A DNA stretch of 64,000 nt from Algibacter pacificus (GTDB lineage Bacteria > Bacteroidota > Bacteroidia > Flavobacteriales > Flavobacteriaceae): assembly GCF_008033385.1 (NCBI RefSeq), contig NZ_VOGY01000012.1, positions 62,001-126,000 of the forward strand, given 5' to 3'. Shown in pieces: positions 44,024 through 52,928 of the stretch. The stretch's first letter is position 1. Each line of letters opens with the position of its first letter. The translations under genes were made by a program, and so were the position numbers. The notes below the pieces were generated by a model that worked only from the letters and a program-made list of their open reading frames with translations, ran no database searches and was not told the DNA's origin.

Positions 44024-44422
44024 TTAACATGTTTTAGATAGATTAACCAAAACATCGATAGCTTTTTTTGCTTCTTTTTTATCTACAAAAATATGATCGT
44101 GATAATATCCCGAAACCACATTACAACTTATTTTATATTTAGCCAATTCAGTAGAAAATGTAGCTGTTAACCCAATAGCTTCTAGAGATGAATGCACTTG
44201 TAATGTAATCCAACTGGCTTCATAATGATAATTTAAACTTAAGGCATCAGCTTTTACCTTTTCAATAATAACCGTTAAACCCTCAGCTTCTTTAAATTCT
44301 GCAATAGTATCTTTTCTATCCACCAAATTATTATCTTTAAGGGTAACAAAAACGTAAACACCATCATTAAGTTTTGGTGTCATGTTTTTAATTAATTCCG
44401 ACAAGTCTTTCTCTTCATTCAT
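44024..44422 (-). CDS. ACT-domain protein
   Basis: A 132-residue protein with two ACT-like halves ([12 protein letters not shown] and [19 protein letters not shown], then [19 protein letters not shown]). Such stand-alone ACT proteins are thought to bind amino acids. No enzyme domain is attached. It is 19 bases after the thiamine pyrophosphokinase gene. Confidence 0.85.
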   Translation of the reverse strand: MNEEKDLSELIKNMTPKLNDGVYVFVTLKDNNLVDRKDTIAEFKEAEGLTVIIEKVKADALSLNYHYEASWITLQVHSSLEAIGLTATFSTELAKYKISCNVVSGYYHDHIFVDKKEAKKAIDVLVNLSKTC

Positions 44423-44441
44423 AATTTATAAAAAAAGCATC

Positions 44442-45047
44442 TCAGTCGTTAATAAAAACAAATAAGTTGCCACTTTTAAAAGAAATTTCTATAGTATTTT
44501 GAATCGCTTTATTACGTGTGCCAATGCGCTTTCCGAAGGAAAGCGTTTCATTATTTAAAGAGTACTGCAAACCTTTAGTAACAATTCCAATAGCTTCAGG
44601 AAACGGCACTAAAGACACTGTTTTTTTGTTACAATTAGAAATTTTGGTAATATTATCGGCTAAAAAATAATAGCCGAAATTATCGAAAAAGGTTAAATTT
44701 AATTGTTCCCGCCATTGTATAGCAGTGTGCAAATTTCCTAAAAAGTGATCTTGCTCTTTTCCGCTCGCCCCAAAAACATGAATTATGTTTAACTTTTTAT
44801 CAAATAGAATTTGAAGTATTTTATCGAAATCTGTAAAATCTTGATTTGGGGTGTGAATAACATTTATAGTCTGTGGTATTTCTTCAAGGGAATCAAAATC
44901 TCCGCTAATAAAATCGGGTACAATATCGTGACTCTTCAAATATTGGTAAGCTCCATCTGTAGCGCAAACCAACTTATATTCGGCTAAATTAGGAAGCTCT
45001 TTTGGTTGCTCTCCATTTAAAAACAAACATACTTTTTCTTTATTCAT
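44442..45047 (-). CDS. Thiamine pyrophosphokinase
   Basis: A 201-residue enzyme that converts thiamine and ATP to thiamine pyrophosphate. The motifs are VCATDGAYQYL, ISGDFDSLEEI, TPNQDFTDFDK and HVFGASGKEQDHFLGNL. The C-terminal domain (about 135-200) is the smaller vitamin-binding half. No TPP riboswitch-like element was seen upstream. It lies with the ACT gene in a probable two-gene operon. Confidence 0.88.
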   Translation of the reverse strand: MNKEKVCLFLNGEQPKELPNLAEYKLVCATDGAYQYLKSHDIVPDFISGDFDSLEEIPQTINVIHTPNQDFTDFDKILQILFDKKLNIIHVFGASGKEQDHFLGNLHTAIQWREQLNLTFFDNFGYYFLADNITKISNCNKKTVSLVPFPEAIGIVTKGLQYSLNNETLSFGKRIGTRNKAIQNTIEISFKSGNLFVFIND

Positions 45048-45106
45048 AAAAACAAAAATAGTAAACTTAACATACTATTTAATTTAAAACCAAATGCTAT
45101 TTAAAT

Positions 45107-45607
45107 TTAAACAAATAGCATGATGATAGTAAGCACCACTCCTCCAATGGTAAAATACATACCTTTTTTAAATATTTTAGTTTTAGGCATAAACATCCAA
45201 AACGATGAAATAGCGAAAAAGAAAAGTGATACACCAAAAAATACGTTTAACCAAAACAATGGCTCTGCCGATGTAGCCTTATGTAAATGCGTCATCCGTG
45301 TTAATACAAAAGGTAACTCTTTGTTGGTATACTTAGCAAAACCTGTAGCCTTATTGTATTCTCCATTTTTAAAGAATACGATATCGCCTTCTGTTTTATC
45401 TACTTGAAACCTTTTAAGATGCAAAGCTCTTCCTAATTCCTGGCCTTTTAAATTAGGTTTTAAAGTTTTCTCAACATTGGTTTCTTTCTTTAAAAAATCG
45501 GTATTTCTAAATATTAAAACTATGCCACTTAATGAGTAAACAATCATTATTCCTATTAAGAAAAATCCTAAGTAGCGGTGTATAAGCCGCATCCATTTAT
45601 TGGTCAT
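45107..45607 (-). CDS. PepSY-type membrane protein
   Basis: A 166-residue inner-membrane protein with three hydrophobic segments: N-terminal about 12-32 (GFFLIGIMIVYSLSGIVLIF), about 117-136 and about 146-165. It begins with the conserved WMRLIHRYLGFF found in PepSY-TM proteins linked to siderophore and iron reductase systems. It lacks the full four-helix length, so it is a short version. Function unknown. Confidence 0.85.
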   Translation of the reverse strand: MTNKWMRLIHRYLGFFLIGIMIVYSLSGIVLIFRNTDFLKKETNVEKTLKPNLKGQELGRALHLKRFQVDKTEGDIVFFKNGEYNKATGFAKYTNKELPFVLTRMTHLHKATSAEPLFWLNVFFGVSLFFFAISSFWMFMPKTKIFKKGMYFTIGGVVLTIIMLFV

Positions 45608-45729
45608 AAAAATATAATTTTAATGTGTTGGACTTAACTCCTTTATAAAGGTTTAATCCTATTCATAAAAAAAATGCTCAAAATATAATTTCAAACATTT
45701 TATTAATTTTTTGGCAAATATAAATTTCT

Positions 45730-46575
45730 TTATTGAAAAGAAATCCCTTTTTTGTTACCATTATATTTGAAAGGTTCAAAAGAATCGTCCAGCACCTGGC
45801 AATCTACATTTACTGAAGTTCCAACGGCATTCCCAAAAATACTTGCAACGGCAGAATCGGCAGCATTTCTTCCATTTGCTATTTTTACTAGACCGTTTAA
45901 AGCAACTAATTTGGTCGAGTCGAATATAATCCAATCGCCATCTATATAAGCTTCAAAACAGGCATGAAAATCTGGTGGATTTAATTGATATGCATAACCT
46001 GTGTAATATCTTGCAGGAATAGACAAGGCTCTACAAAGCGCAATGCCCAAGTGTGCAAAATCGCGACAAACACCAACACGCTCTGTAATAGTATCTATGG
46101 CCGAAGTTTGAGAATCTGTACTCCCGCTAGTATATTCTATATTGTTATAAATCCATTCTGTTATGGCCATAACTTTATCATAAACCGATGTGTAATGTCC
46201 AAATTTATTAAAAGAGAATTTCATTAATTTATCAGACTGACAGTAACGACTTGGGTAAAGAAAGGACGCAATATAACTATCGAGTTCTACGACAGACACC
46301 AGATTTTCAGAATAGCTTTCATCTATAATTTTATAGGTCATATCTACAACGGCAGAATATGACAAAGAAAAATTACAGGGTTCTTGTATTTTAAGTCTCA
46401 TAAATTTAGATCTGCCATCGTGAGCGGTAAAAATCTCGTGATTAATCACTGGATCAATCAATAAATTTTCTTCTAAAACCGTTTGACTAGCGGTATTCAA
46501 CGCGTGAATATTAAAAATAAATGTTGTTGGACCATTTACATTATAAGACAACGAACTTTTTACACTAAATTTCAT
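45730..46575 (-). CDS. Transglutaminase-like protease-fold protein
   Basis: A 281-residue protein with the transglutaminase-like catalytic triad: Cys170 (GVCRDFAHLGIALCRAL), His204 (PDFHACFEAY) and Asp219 (WIIFDSTKL). An N-terminal beta domain (about 1-115) precedes it. No signal peptide, so cytoplasmic. Bacterial members are peptidases or amidases of unknown substrate. It stands alone, with 122 bases before the PepSY gene. Confidence 0.9.
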   Translation of the reverse strand: MKFSVKSSLSYNVNGPTTFIFNIHALNTASQTVLEENLLIDPVINHEIFTAHDGRSKFMRLKIQEPCNFSLSYSAVVDMTYKIIDESYSENLVSVVELDSYIASFLYPSRYCQSDKLMKFSFNKFGHYTSVYDKVMAITEWIYNNIEYTSGSTDSQTSAIDTITERVGVCRDFAHLGIALCRALSIPARYYTGYAYQLNPPDFHACFEAYIDGDWIIFDSTKLVALNGLVKIANGRNAADSAVASIFGNAVGTSVNVDCQVLDDSFEPFKYNGNKKGISFQ

Positions 46576-46789
46576 ATTAAAAAAGGTTTTTTACGCATTC
46601 AATAAATACTTCTTTTCAAAAATACGCGCATTCCTTGCCAAAGCTTGTCTCTAACAGATTAATTTTTGTAACAATTCAAGTAAATTTTACCTCAATCGAA
46701 TTCCTTAAGATTTAACCACAAAAAGAAACCGTATATTTTAATAATACCTAAAACGATAGTATATAAATAATTATGTTTCAGTTTAGTAC

Positions 46790-46822
46790 AAAAAAAAATC
46801 CTAAGCTTCAAACTCAGGATTT
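46790..46822 (-). terminator. Terminator of the ferredoxin gene
   Basis: AAATCCTAAG pairs with CTCAGGATTT (one mismatch) at 46796-46805 and 46813-46822. Read on the minus strand it ends in a run of eight or more T. The rest of the gap 46576-46848 holds nothing recognisable. Confidence 0.85.
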
Positions 46823-46848
46823 ATATCTATTAATAAGATAATTTACTT

Positions 46849-47202
46849 CTAGCCTTCTGGATGCATAAAACGTTGTTTAGCCAAAAGTTCTTCTTCTGTT
46901 TCAACCACATCTTCATCTGGCACACAACAATCTACAGGGCAAACTGCAGCACATTGTGGCTCATCGTGAAATCCTTTACATTCTGTACATTTATCCGGTA
47001 CAATATAGTAAAGCTCATCGCTAATAGGTTCTTGCGCTTCATCTGCATCAACCTCATGTCCGTTCGTTAAAACAACTTTACCATCTAAACTGGTTCCATC
47101 TTTATAGCGCCAATCATCGGCACCTTCATATATTGCTGTATTTGGGCACTCTGGTTCGCAAGCCCCACAATTTATACACTCGTCTGTAATTATAATTGCC
47201 AT
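46849..47202 (-). CDS. Two-[4Fe-4S] ferredoxin
   Basis: A 117-residue ferredoxin with two cluster motifs. The first is [11 protein letters not shown] with Cys9, 12, 15 and 19, and the second [17 protein letters not shown] with Cys72, 75, 84 and 88, of the long-loop type. Two further cysteines (92-93) lie at the second site. It carries low-potential electrons in the cytoplasm. It is divergent from the acyl-CoA reductase-serC-serA genes, and its -7 element (TATTTTTG on the minus strand) is at 47264-47271. Confidence 0.92.
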   Translation of the reverse strand: MAIIITDECINCGACEPECPNTAIYEGADDWRYKDGTSLDGKVVLTNGHEVDADEAQEPISDELYYIVPDKCTECKGFHDEPQCAAVCPVDCCVPDEDVVETEEELLAKQRFMHPEG

Positions 47203-47249
47203 AGTAATTTTTATTTTTAATAAATTTAAGAACTCTATCTCAGTTTCCT

Positions 47250-47271
47250 TAAATTTGCAATCGCAAAAATA
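47250..47271. promoter_or_regulatory. Overlapping face-to-face promoters of ferredoxin and acyl-CoA reductase genes
   Basis: The plus-strand -7 element TAAATTTG (47250-47257) and the minus-strand -7 element (CAAAAATA on the plus strand, 47264-47271) face each other with a 6-base gap. The two start sites would be about 7 bases apart, and each polymerase would occupy the other promoter. Confidence 0.6.
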
Positions 47272-47301
47272 AAGCCAAAACTATTCATAACCAAATTAAG
47301 A

Positions 47302-48360
47302 ATGAATTTACAAGAAAGAATTAACGCTTTTGTAAAATTAGGAGAATTTTTAAGTCAATTTTCTAACGAAGCGATACAAAAGAAAGATAATATTGAACAT
47401 AACAATTTATTTTTTGAAGGCTTTAAACACCAATTAAAACTTGCCGAAGAACATAATGGTTGGTTTACCGCAGAGAATATGGCTTTCGCTATTAACGGTT
47501 GGGTAGAGTGCTTAACCCAAGAAAACTTAACTAAGTGGCTTAACCAATATGAATTTAAAGATTTAACCCCTAAAAATGTTGCCGTAATTATGGCTGGTAA
47601 TATTCCTTTAGTTGGTTTTCATGATTTTCTTACCGTATTAATTACTGGTCATAAAGTGCTTGTAAAACAATCGAGCAACGATAAACACCTTCTACCCTAT
47701 TTGGCAAAATATTTAGAATTTGTAGAGCCCAAATTTAAAGGGACTATTATTTTTACTGAAGAAAAACTTACTGCCTTCGATGCCGTAATTGCCACAGGTA
47801 GCGATAATACGGCCCGTTATTTTGAATACTATTTTAAAGGGAAACCCTCAATTATAAGAAATAATAGAAACTCGGTAGCCGTGCTAACTGGAAATGAAAC
47901 AAAAGAGGATTTAAAAAACTTATCGGAAGATATTTTTAGATATTACGGTTTAGGTTGCCGCAATGTATCGAAACTATTTGTGCCTAAAGACTATAAATTT
48001 GATGCCTTTTTTGAAGCCATTTACCACTGGCACCCTATTATGAACAAAGCAAAATACGCTAATAATTACGATTATAACAAAGCTGTTTATTTAATGAGTG
48101 AATTTGATATGCTAGAAAATGGTTTTTTTATGATTAAAGAAGATAAAAGCTACGCATCACCCATTGCAACTCTGTTTTATGAGCATTATGACTCTATTAA
48201 GAGCTTAAATAAAAAACTAAAAACCGATGCTTATAAAATTCAGTGTATAGTTTCTAAGGGAAAAACTGAAAATGAAATCCCTTTTGGCAACACACAAAAA
48301 CCAGAACTTTGGGATTATGCGGATAGTGTCGATTCTGTTGAATTTTTGTTAGCAATTTGA
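47302..48360 (+). CDS. LuxC-type acyl-CoA reductase
   Basis: A 352-residue NAD(P)-dependent acyl-CoA reductase-like protein (LuxC/aldehyde dehydrogenase superfamily). Motifs are PKNVAVIMAGNIPLVGFHDF, VIATGSDNTARYFEYYFKG and the likely catalytic Cys in YYGLGCRNVSKLF. A free-living, non-luminous flavobacterium would use it to reduce acyl-CoA to aldehyde in lipid metabolism; this is inference. Serine biosynthesis genes follow 79 bases downstream, and a ferredoxin gene is divergent. Confidence 0.88.
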   Translation: MNLQERINAFVKLGEFLSQFSNEAIQKKDNIEHNNLFFEGFKHQLKLAEEHNGWFTAENMAFAINGWVECLTQENLTKWLNQYEFKDLTPKNVAVIMAGNIPLVGFHDFLTVLITGHKVLVKQSSNDKHLLPYLAKYLEFVEPKFKGTIIFTEEKLTAFDAVIATGSDNTARYFEYYFKGKPSIIRNNRNSVAVLTGNETKEDLKNLSEDIFRYYGLGCRNVSKLFVPKDYKFDAFFEAIYHWHPIMNKAKYANNYDYNKAVYLMSEFDMLENGFFMIKEDKSYASPIATLFYEHYDSIKSLNKKLKTDAYKIQCIVSKGKTENEIPFGNTQKPELWDYADSVDSVEFLLAI

Positions 48361-48438
48361 CGAAAAAATTATTGAATTTTTAACATCATTTAAACAATAA
48401 ATTATCAACTTTGTGTCTTAATTTCTTTAAAAATAAAA

Positions 48439-49503
48439 ATGAAAAAACATAACTTTAGTGCAGGACCAAGTATTTTACCTCAAAGTGTATTATTAAAAGC
48501 TTCCGAGGCTATAGTTGATTACAACAATACGGGGTTATCTTTAATAGAAATATCACACAGAAGTAAAGAATTTGTTGATATCATGGAGAATGCTAGAAAT
48601 CTAGCTATAGAACTTTTAGGATTAGAAGGAAAAGGATACAAGGCATTATTTTTACAAGGAGGCGCTAGTACACAGTTTTTAATGGTAGCCATGAATCTAC
48701 TAGAAAAAAGAGCTGGCTATTTAAACACAGGAGCGTGGAGTGCTAAAGCCATTAAAGAAGCTAAAAAATTAGACGATATCTATGAAGTAGCTTCGTCGGC
48801 CGATGCAAATTACAACTATATCCCTAAAGGTTTCGATATTCCTTCAGATTATGATTACTTTCACTGCACCTCCAACAACACGATTGTTGGTACACAAATG
48901 AAACAGTTTCCAAAAACAACTGTTCCTACAATATGTGATATGAGTAGTGATATTTTTTCTCGTACTTTAGATTTTTCTCAATTCGATCTTATTTATGCCG
49001 GTGCTCAAAAAAACATGGGACCTGCAGGAACCACTTTAGTGATTGTTAAAGAAGATATTTTAGGAAAAGTATCTAGAGATATTCCATCAATAATGGATTA
49101 TAAACTACATATTAAAGCCGGAAGTATGTTTAATACGCCTCCTGTTTTTGCTGTTTATACGTCTATGTTAACTTTAGAATGGTTAAAAGAACATGGTGGT
49201 ATTGCTGGAATTGAAAAAGAAAACGAAAAGAAAGCCACTTTAATGTATTCGGAAATTGATTTAAACCCTTTATTTAAAGGTTTTGCCGCAAAAGAAGACC
49301 GATCTATGATGAATGCAACCTTCAACTTAACAAACGAAAACTTAAAAGAAACGTTTGATACCATGTTAAAAGAAGCTGGAATTAGTGCCGTAAATGGACA
49401 CCGTAGCGTTGGCGGTTACCGTGCTTCAATGTATAACGCGCTACCTCTAGATAGTGTAAAAGCTCTAGTAGAAGTCATGAGCGAATTAGAAACTAAAGCA
49501 TAA
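48439..49503 (+). CDS. serC: Phosphoserine aminotransferase
   Basis: A 354-residue PLP enzyme that converts 3-phosphohydroxypyruvate and glutamate to phosphoserine. The start motif is KKHNFSAGPSILP. LFLQGGASTQFLMVAMNLL and the PLP lysine in IYAGAQKNMGPAG are conserved, with a C-terminal SVGGYRASMYNALPLD. It is followed by serA after 102 bases that contain a short inverted repeat. Confidence 0.95.
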   Translation: MKKHNFSAGPSILPQSVLLKASEAIVDYNNTGLSLIEISHRSKEFVDIMENARNLAIELLGLEGKGYKALFLQGGASTQFLMVAMNLLEKRAGYLNTGAWSAKAIKEAKKLDDIYEVASSADANYNYIPKGFDIPSDYDYFHCTSNNTIVGTQMKQFPKTTVPTICDMSSDIFSRTLDFSQFDLIYAGAQKNMGPAGTTLVIVKEDILGKVSRDIPSIMDYKLHIKAGSMFNTPPVFAVYTSMLTLEWLKEHGGIAGIEKENEKKATLMYSEIDLNPLFKGFAAKEDRSMMNATFNLTNENLKETFDTMLKEAGISAVNGHRSVGGYRASMYNALPLDSVKALVEVMSELETKA

Positions 49504-49567
49504 AAATAATATTTTCGTTTCCATGAAATTGGAAATATCATAAAGCCAACTAAATTAAATAAAATAG

Positions 49568-49587
49568 ATTCCCGCTTTTCTGGGAAT
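49568..49587. repeat. Short GGGAAT inverted repeat between serC and serA
   Basis: ATTCCC (49568-49573) pairs with GGGAAT (49582-49587) around GCTTTTCT, 18 bases before the serA start. Its ATTCCCGC core resembles short intergenic repeats seen in many bacteria. It may be a remnant of such an element or a hairpin that affects serA expression. Confidence 0.45.
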
Positions 49588-49605
49588 ATAAAAAAGAGAA
49601 TTTCA

Positions 49606-50556
49606 ATGAAAGTATTAGCAAACGATGGCATTTCTCAAAGTGGAATTGATGCCTTAGAAAAAGCCGGTTACGAAGTTATTACAACTACTGTGGCTCAAGA
49701 ACAATTAATTAATTATATCAACGAAAAAGATATTGCTGTTTTATTGGTGCGTAGTGCAACTACTGTACGTCAAGACTTAATTGATGCTTGTCCTGGCCTT
49801 AAAATTATTGGTCGTGGTGGCGTTGGTATGGATAATATTGATGTAGAATATGCTCGTGAAAAGGGGCTTTCCGTTATTAATACGCCTGCCGCATCTTCAC
49901 ATTCGGTAGCAGAATTAGTATTTGGCCACTTTTATGGCTTAGCTCGTTTTTTACATAACTCGAACCGAGACATGCCTTTAGAAGGTGACAGCAACTTTAA
50001 AGGTTTAAAGAAAGCTTATGCTAAAGGAACGGAGCTTAAAGGAAAAACCTTAGGGGTTTTAGGCTTTGGACGAATTGGTCAAGCGACGGCTAAAGTGGCA
50101 TTAGGTGCTGGTATGAAAGTAGTTGCTTTCGATCCGTTTTTAGAACAAGCTAACTTAGAATTAGAGTTTTTTGACGGTCAAAAAGTAAACTTCGATATTA
50201 AAACAGTTTCTAAAGAAGACGTTTTAAAACAAGCCGATTTTCTTACGCTTCACGTTCCTGCTCAAAAGGAGTATGTTATTGATGAAGCTGAATTTAAGAT
50301 CATGAAAGAAGGTGTAATTATCGCTAATGCCGCACGTGGTGGCGTACTTAATGAAGTGGCTTTGGTTAAAGCTATCGAAAGTGGAAAAGTAGCAGGTGCT
50401 GCCTTAGACGTTTTTGAAAAAGAACCAAAACCAGAAATGCAATTATTAATGAATTCAGCCTTATCACTTACACCTCATATTGGAGCAGCAACAAATCAAG
50501 CTCAAGATAGAATTGGTGAAGAATTAGCAACACAAATTATTTCTATTTTAGGATAA
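49606..50556 (+). CDS. serA: D-3-phosphoglycerate dehydrogenase
   Basis: A 316-residue D-2-hydroxyacid dehydrogenase. It catalyses the first step of serine synthesis, 3-phosphoglycerate to 3-phosphohydroxypyruvate. Motifs are IGRGGVGMDNIDVEYA, the NAD-binding LGVLGFGRIGQATAKVA, NAARGGVLNE and LTPHIGAATNQAQ. It lacks a C-terminal ACT domain, so serine feedback is not expected through such a domain. Location after serC supports the serA assignment. Confidence 0.92.
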   Translation: MKVLANDGISQSGIDALEKAGYEVITTTVAQEQLINYINEKDIAVLLVRSATTVRQDLIDACPGLKIIGRGGVGMDNIDVEYAREKGLSVINTPAASSHSVAELVFGHFYGLARFLHNSNRDMPLEGDSNFKGLKKAYAKGTELKGKTLGVLGFGRIGQATAKVALGAGMKVVAFDPFLEQANLELEFFDGQKVNFDIKTVSKEDVLKQADFLTLHVPAQKEYVIDEAEFKIMKEGVIIANAARGGVLNEVALVKAIESGKVAGAALDVFEKEPKPEMQLLMNSALSLTPHIGAATNQAQDRIGEELATQIISILG

Positions 50557-50580
50557 TTATTTATTACATAGTTTTTATAA

Positions 50581-50609
50581 AACCCTCATCTCTTTTTGTT
50601 TTGAGGGTT
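50581..50609 (+). terminator. Weak hairpin after serA
   Basis: AACCCTCA (50581-50588) pairs with TGAGGGTT (50602-50609) around a 13-base loop rich in T. A T-rich sequence follows. Confidence 0.6.
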
Positions 50610-50743
50610 ACTTATTTTATGTGACTCCGTAATTAATTTAGTGTCTTACTTTTAGAAGTAAGGACTTTTTTTTGTACCTTGATTTCAATTTATAAACCCA
50701 ATATACCTTTTTTTCTAAGGGGTATTAACTAAAAAAAACAAAG

Positions 50744-51379
50744 ATGTCAGGAATTTTAGACTTATTAAGTAGTGACTTAGGAAAATCAATTATTAGTGGT
50801 GTAGCTGGTTCTACAGGAAATGACACCAACAAAACAGCAAGTGCATTAACCATGGCTTTACCTGTTTTAATGAAAGCAATGCAACGGAATGCCGCAACTC
50901 CCGAAGGTGCCGCAGGACTTATGGGAGCCATACAAAGCAAACAAGATAATAATATTTTAGATAATTTAGGAGACTTGTTTAATGGTGGTGTTGATGATGC
51001 AGTTAAAACCGACGGTGAAAAAATATTGGGTCACGTTTTAGGCGCTAAACAAAGTGGTGTAGAACAAATTATTGGTCAAAAATCGGGTCTCGATGCTGGT
51101 TCGGTAGCTAGTATTTTAAAAGTGGCTGCCCCTATTTTAATGGGTGTTTTAGGTAATCAAGCAAAACAACAAAACGTAAGTGCCTCCAACGGTGTTGGCG
51201 ATTTACTAGGCGGACTGCTAGGTGGTAGTTCTGCGGGTAAAGAACAAAATTTCTTAGAATCTATTTTAGATGCTGATGGCGACGGTAGTGTTGTTGATGA
51301 TGTGGCTGGAATGGTGCTCGGTGGTTCTAACAAATCTGGCGGTATTGGAGGTCTTTTAGGCGTGCTATTTGGTAAATAA
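50744..51379 (+). CDS. DUF937-domain protein
   Basis: A 211-residue Gly- and Ala-rich protein that begins with GILDLLSSDLGKSIISGVAG and has the DUF937 repeat twice (about 5-60 and 100-150). A DADGDGSVVDDVAG segment near 185 resembles a calcium-binding loop. It ends in a Gly-rich hydrophobic tail (GGLLGVLFGK). It looks soluble, with no signal. Function unknown. Confidence 0.87.
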   Translation: MSGILDLLSSDLGKSIISGVAGSTGNDTNKTASALTMALPVLMKAMQRNAATPEGAAGLMGAIQSKQDNNILDNLGDLFNGGVDDAVKTDGEKILGHVLGAKQSGVEQIIGQKSGLDAGSVASILKVAAPILMGVLGNQAKQQNVSASNGVGDLLGGLLGGSSAGKEQNFLESILDADGDGSVVDDVAGMVLGGSNKSGGIGGLLGVLFGK

Positions 51380-51397
51380 ATTCCATAATTATATATT

Positions 51398-51430
51398 AAA
51401 GAGGGCCAAGTTTATACTTGGCTCTTTTTT
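51398..51430 (+). terminator. Terminator of the DUF937 gene
   Basis: AAAGAG-GG-CCAAG pairs with CTTGG-CTCTTT (51398-51427) with a two-base bulge and is followed by a long T run. Confidence 0.88.
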
Positions 51431-51582
51431 TTGTTAAAAAATCTATGGTTTCGTGACTTTAAGGAATGGTTTTTGTAATTTTAAGCTATATATATGGCGT
51501 TTCACTTAATTAAAATTAAAGTTTACGCATTACTGATTGAAAAGATAAGCATATCATATATTTAATTAAATAAATTATACTC

Positions 51583-52026
51583 ATGAAACATTTTATATAT
51601 TTTTTATTAATCTTTGGTTTTATTGCCAGTTGTAATACAAATAAAACAACAGCATCAAAAAAAATAGACGACGAAAAAATGGCTAACCAAAAGCTAAACG
51701 ATACGGTTACCATTGCTAACGATGATTTAGAATACGAAATCATTATTATCGAACCTGGTTTTAATTCTTGGTTGGTAAGCCAAGCGAAACCAGAAGGCTA
51801 CTATTCGCAACAATACTTAGAAAATAGAAATTATCAATATGTAATAGAATGGAATCAACGGGTTAACCAACCCTCACGATTTAATCCTAATTTATATGAG
51901 TTGCAAATTGATTATCAAAACAATATAGATTATGGCTACGAAGTAAACTACAAATTATACAACTACTTTATTTTCTTTCAGCAAAGATATAAACAAAGAT
52001 TAGGCCCTTACACCCCCCGTATTTAA
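51583..52026 (+). CDS. DUF6146 lipoprotein
   Basis: A 147-residue lipoprotein with the lipobox ASC (about Cys17). The C-terminal half has Tyr/Asn-rich motifs (ENRNYQYVIEWNQRV, NPNLYELQIDYQNNIDYGYE, NYKLYNYFIFFQQRYK) typical of the DUF6146 family of flavobacteria. Function unknown. It starts after a 153-base AT-rich region without clear signals. Confidence 0.82.
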   Translation: MKHFIYFLLIFGFIASCNTNKTTASKKIDDEKMANQKLNDTVTIANDDLEYEIIIIEPGFNSWLVSQAKPEGYYSQQYLENRNYQYVIEWNQRVNQPSRFNPNLYELQIDYQNNIDYGYEVNYKLYNYFIFFQQRYKQRLGPYTPRI

Positions 52027-52063
52027 ATCACTTTACTTACTTTTGCTCCACTAAACCAATACT

Positions 52064-52558
52064 GTGCAAAAATTTAAATCAAACTGGCAAATCACTAAAA
52101 ACTGGCAACTGGTTATTCCTTTAATAGGTATGATTGCTTTAGGTTACTGCGCTTTTAAACTTGCTGGTTTATTTGTTAGCACCAAAAACTTAGCTATAGC
52201 CTTAATTTTAGCCGCTATCATATTCTTTTTACTCCTCAAATTAACCCTAAAAATCTTCGAAAAAGTTGAAAAAAGATGGGAACTAACTTACCGTTGGGAA
52301 TTAATAAGTGTTTTTTTAGTATTTGCAACTACAGGCTCTTCATCTGTTTTTGTAAGTCGTCCATTAATAAAACTTATGGGTATTAACAGAGATAATCTAC
52401 CTCTATTTGCCTATTGGATTCTATATATTTTAATTGGATTTATTTTTTACCAAATACTCCTAGTGTGTATTGGATGGCTATTTGGACAATATAAATTTTT
52501 CTGGGATTTCGAAAAGAAAATGTTACGTAGAATAGGATTTAAACGCTTTTTGGATTAA
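52064..52558 (+). CDS. DUF6787-type membrane protein (GTG start)
   Basis: A 164-residue membrane protein with about four hydrophobic segments (18-35, 40-58, 85-104, 120-145). The motif RWELISVFLVFATTGSSSVFV is characteristic of DUF6787. It starts with GTG at 52064 because no ATG lies between the previous stop and the conserved region. It ends directly before a His-rich small protein gene, so both may be co-translated. Confidence 0.82.
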   Translation: MQKFKSNWQITKNWQLVIPLIGMIALGYCAFKLAGLFVSTKNLAIALILAAIIFFLLLKLTLKIFEKVEKRWELTYRWELISVFLVFATTGSSSVFVSRPLIKLMGINRDNLPLFAYWILYILIGFIFYQILLVCIGWLFGQYKFFWDFEKKMLRRIGFKRFLD

Positions 52559-52891
52559 TTGGATCATATAAAAAAACATATCCTTTTTAAATCGCTAACC
52601 GTCCTGTTAGTGCTTATGCTATTTGTACCTGCCGGTGTAAAAATAGCTCATATATTTGCGCACCAACATCACAAAGTGTGTATCGTAGGGGATAAAGTGC
52701 ATATTCATCAAGTGGATTTAGATTGTGATTTTCATAAATTTAGTATAGCACATCACTTTCAATTATCAGAAAAGTTTGTTGAATTATTTCAAACCTTATC
52801 CCATACTCGTACTTATAATTTAACATATAATTTTTTTAATAATCATCGACCTTTATCTTTTTCTTTACGTGGTCCACCTACCTTAGTTTAA
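52559..52891 (+). CDS. His-rich small membrane-associated protein upstream of a TonB receptor
   Basis: A 110-residue protein starting with TTG immediately after the previous stop. One hydrophobic segment (about 10-28) is followed by a metal-binding-type region: His31, 35, 37, 38, 48, 50, 59, 65, 66 and Cys41, Cys56. The C-terminus is FSLRGPPTLV, similar in my memory to a (F/Y)xLR(A/G)PP ending of small proteins placed before metal-related TonB receptors in flavobacteria. It probably binds or senses Zn or Cu in the periplasm. Confidence 0.75.
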   Translation: MDHIKKHILFKSLTVLLVLMLFVPAGVKIAHIFAHQHHKVCIVGDKVHIHQVDLDCDFHKFSIAHHFQLSEKFVELFQTLSHTRTYNLTYNFFNNHRPLSFSLRGPPTLV

Positions 52892-52928
52892 ATAAAAAAA
52901 CATTTATTTTTTAAACTAAAATTTAGTA

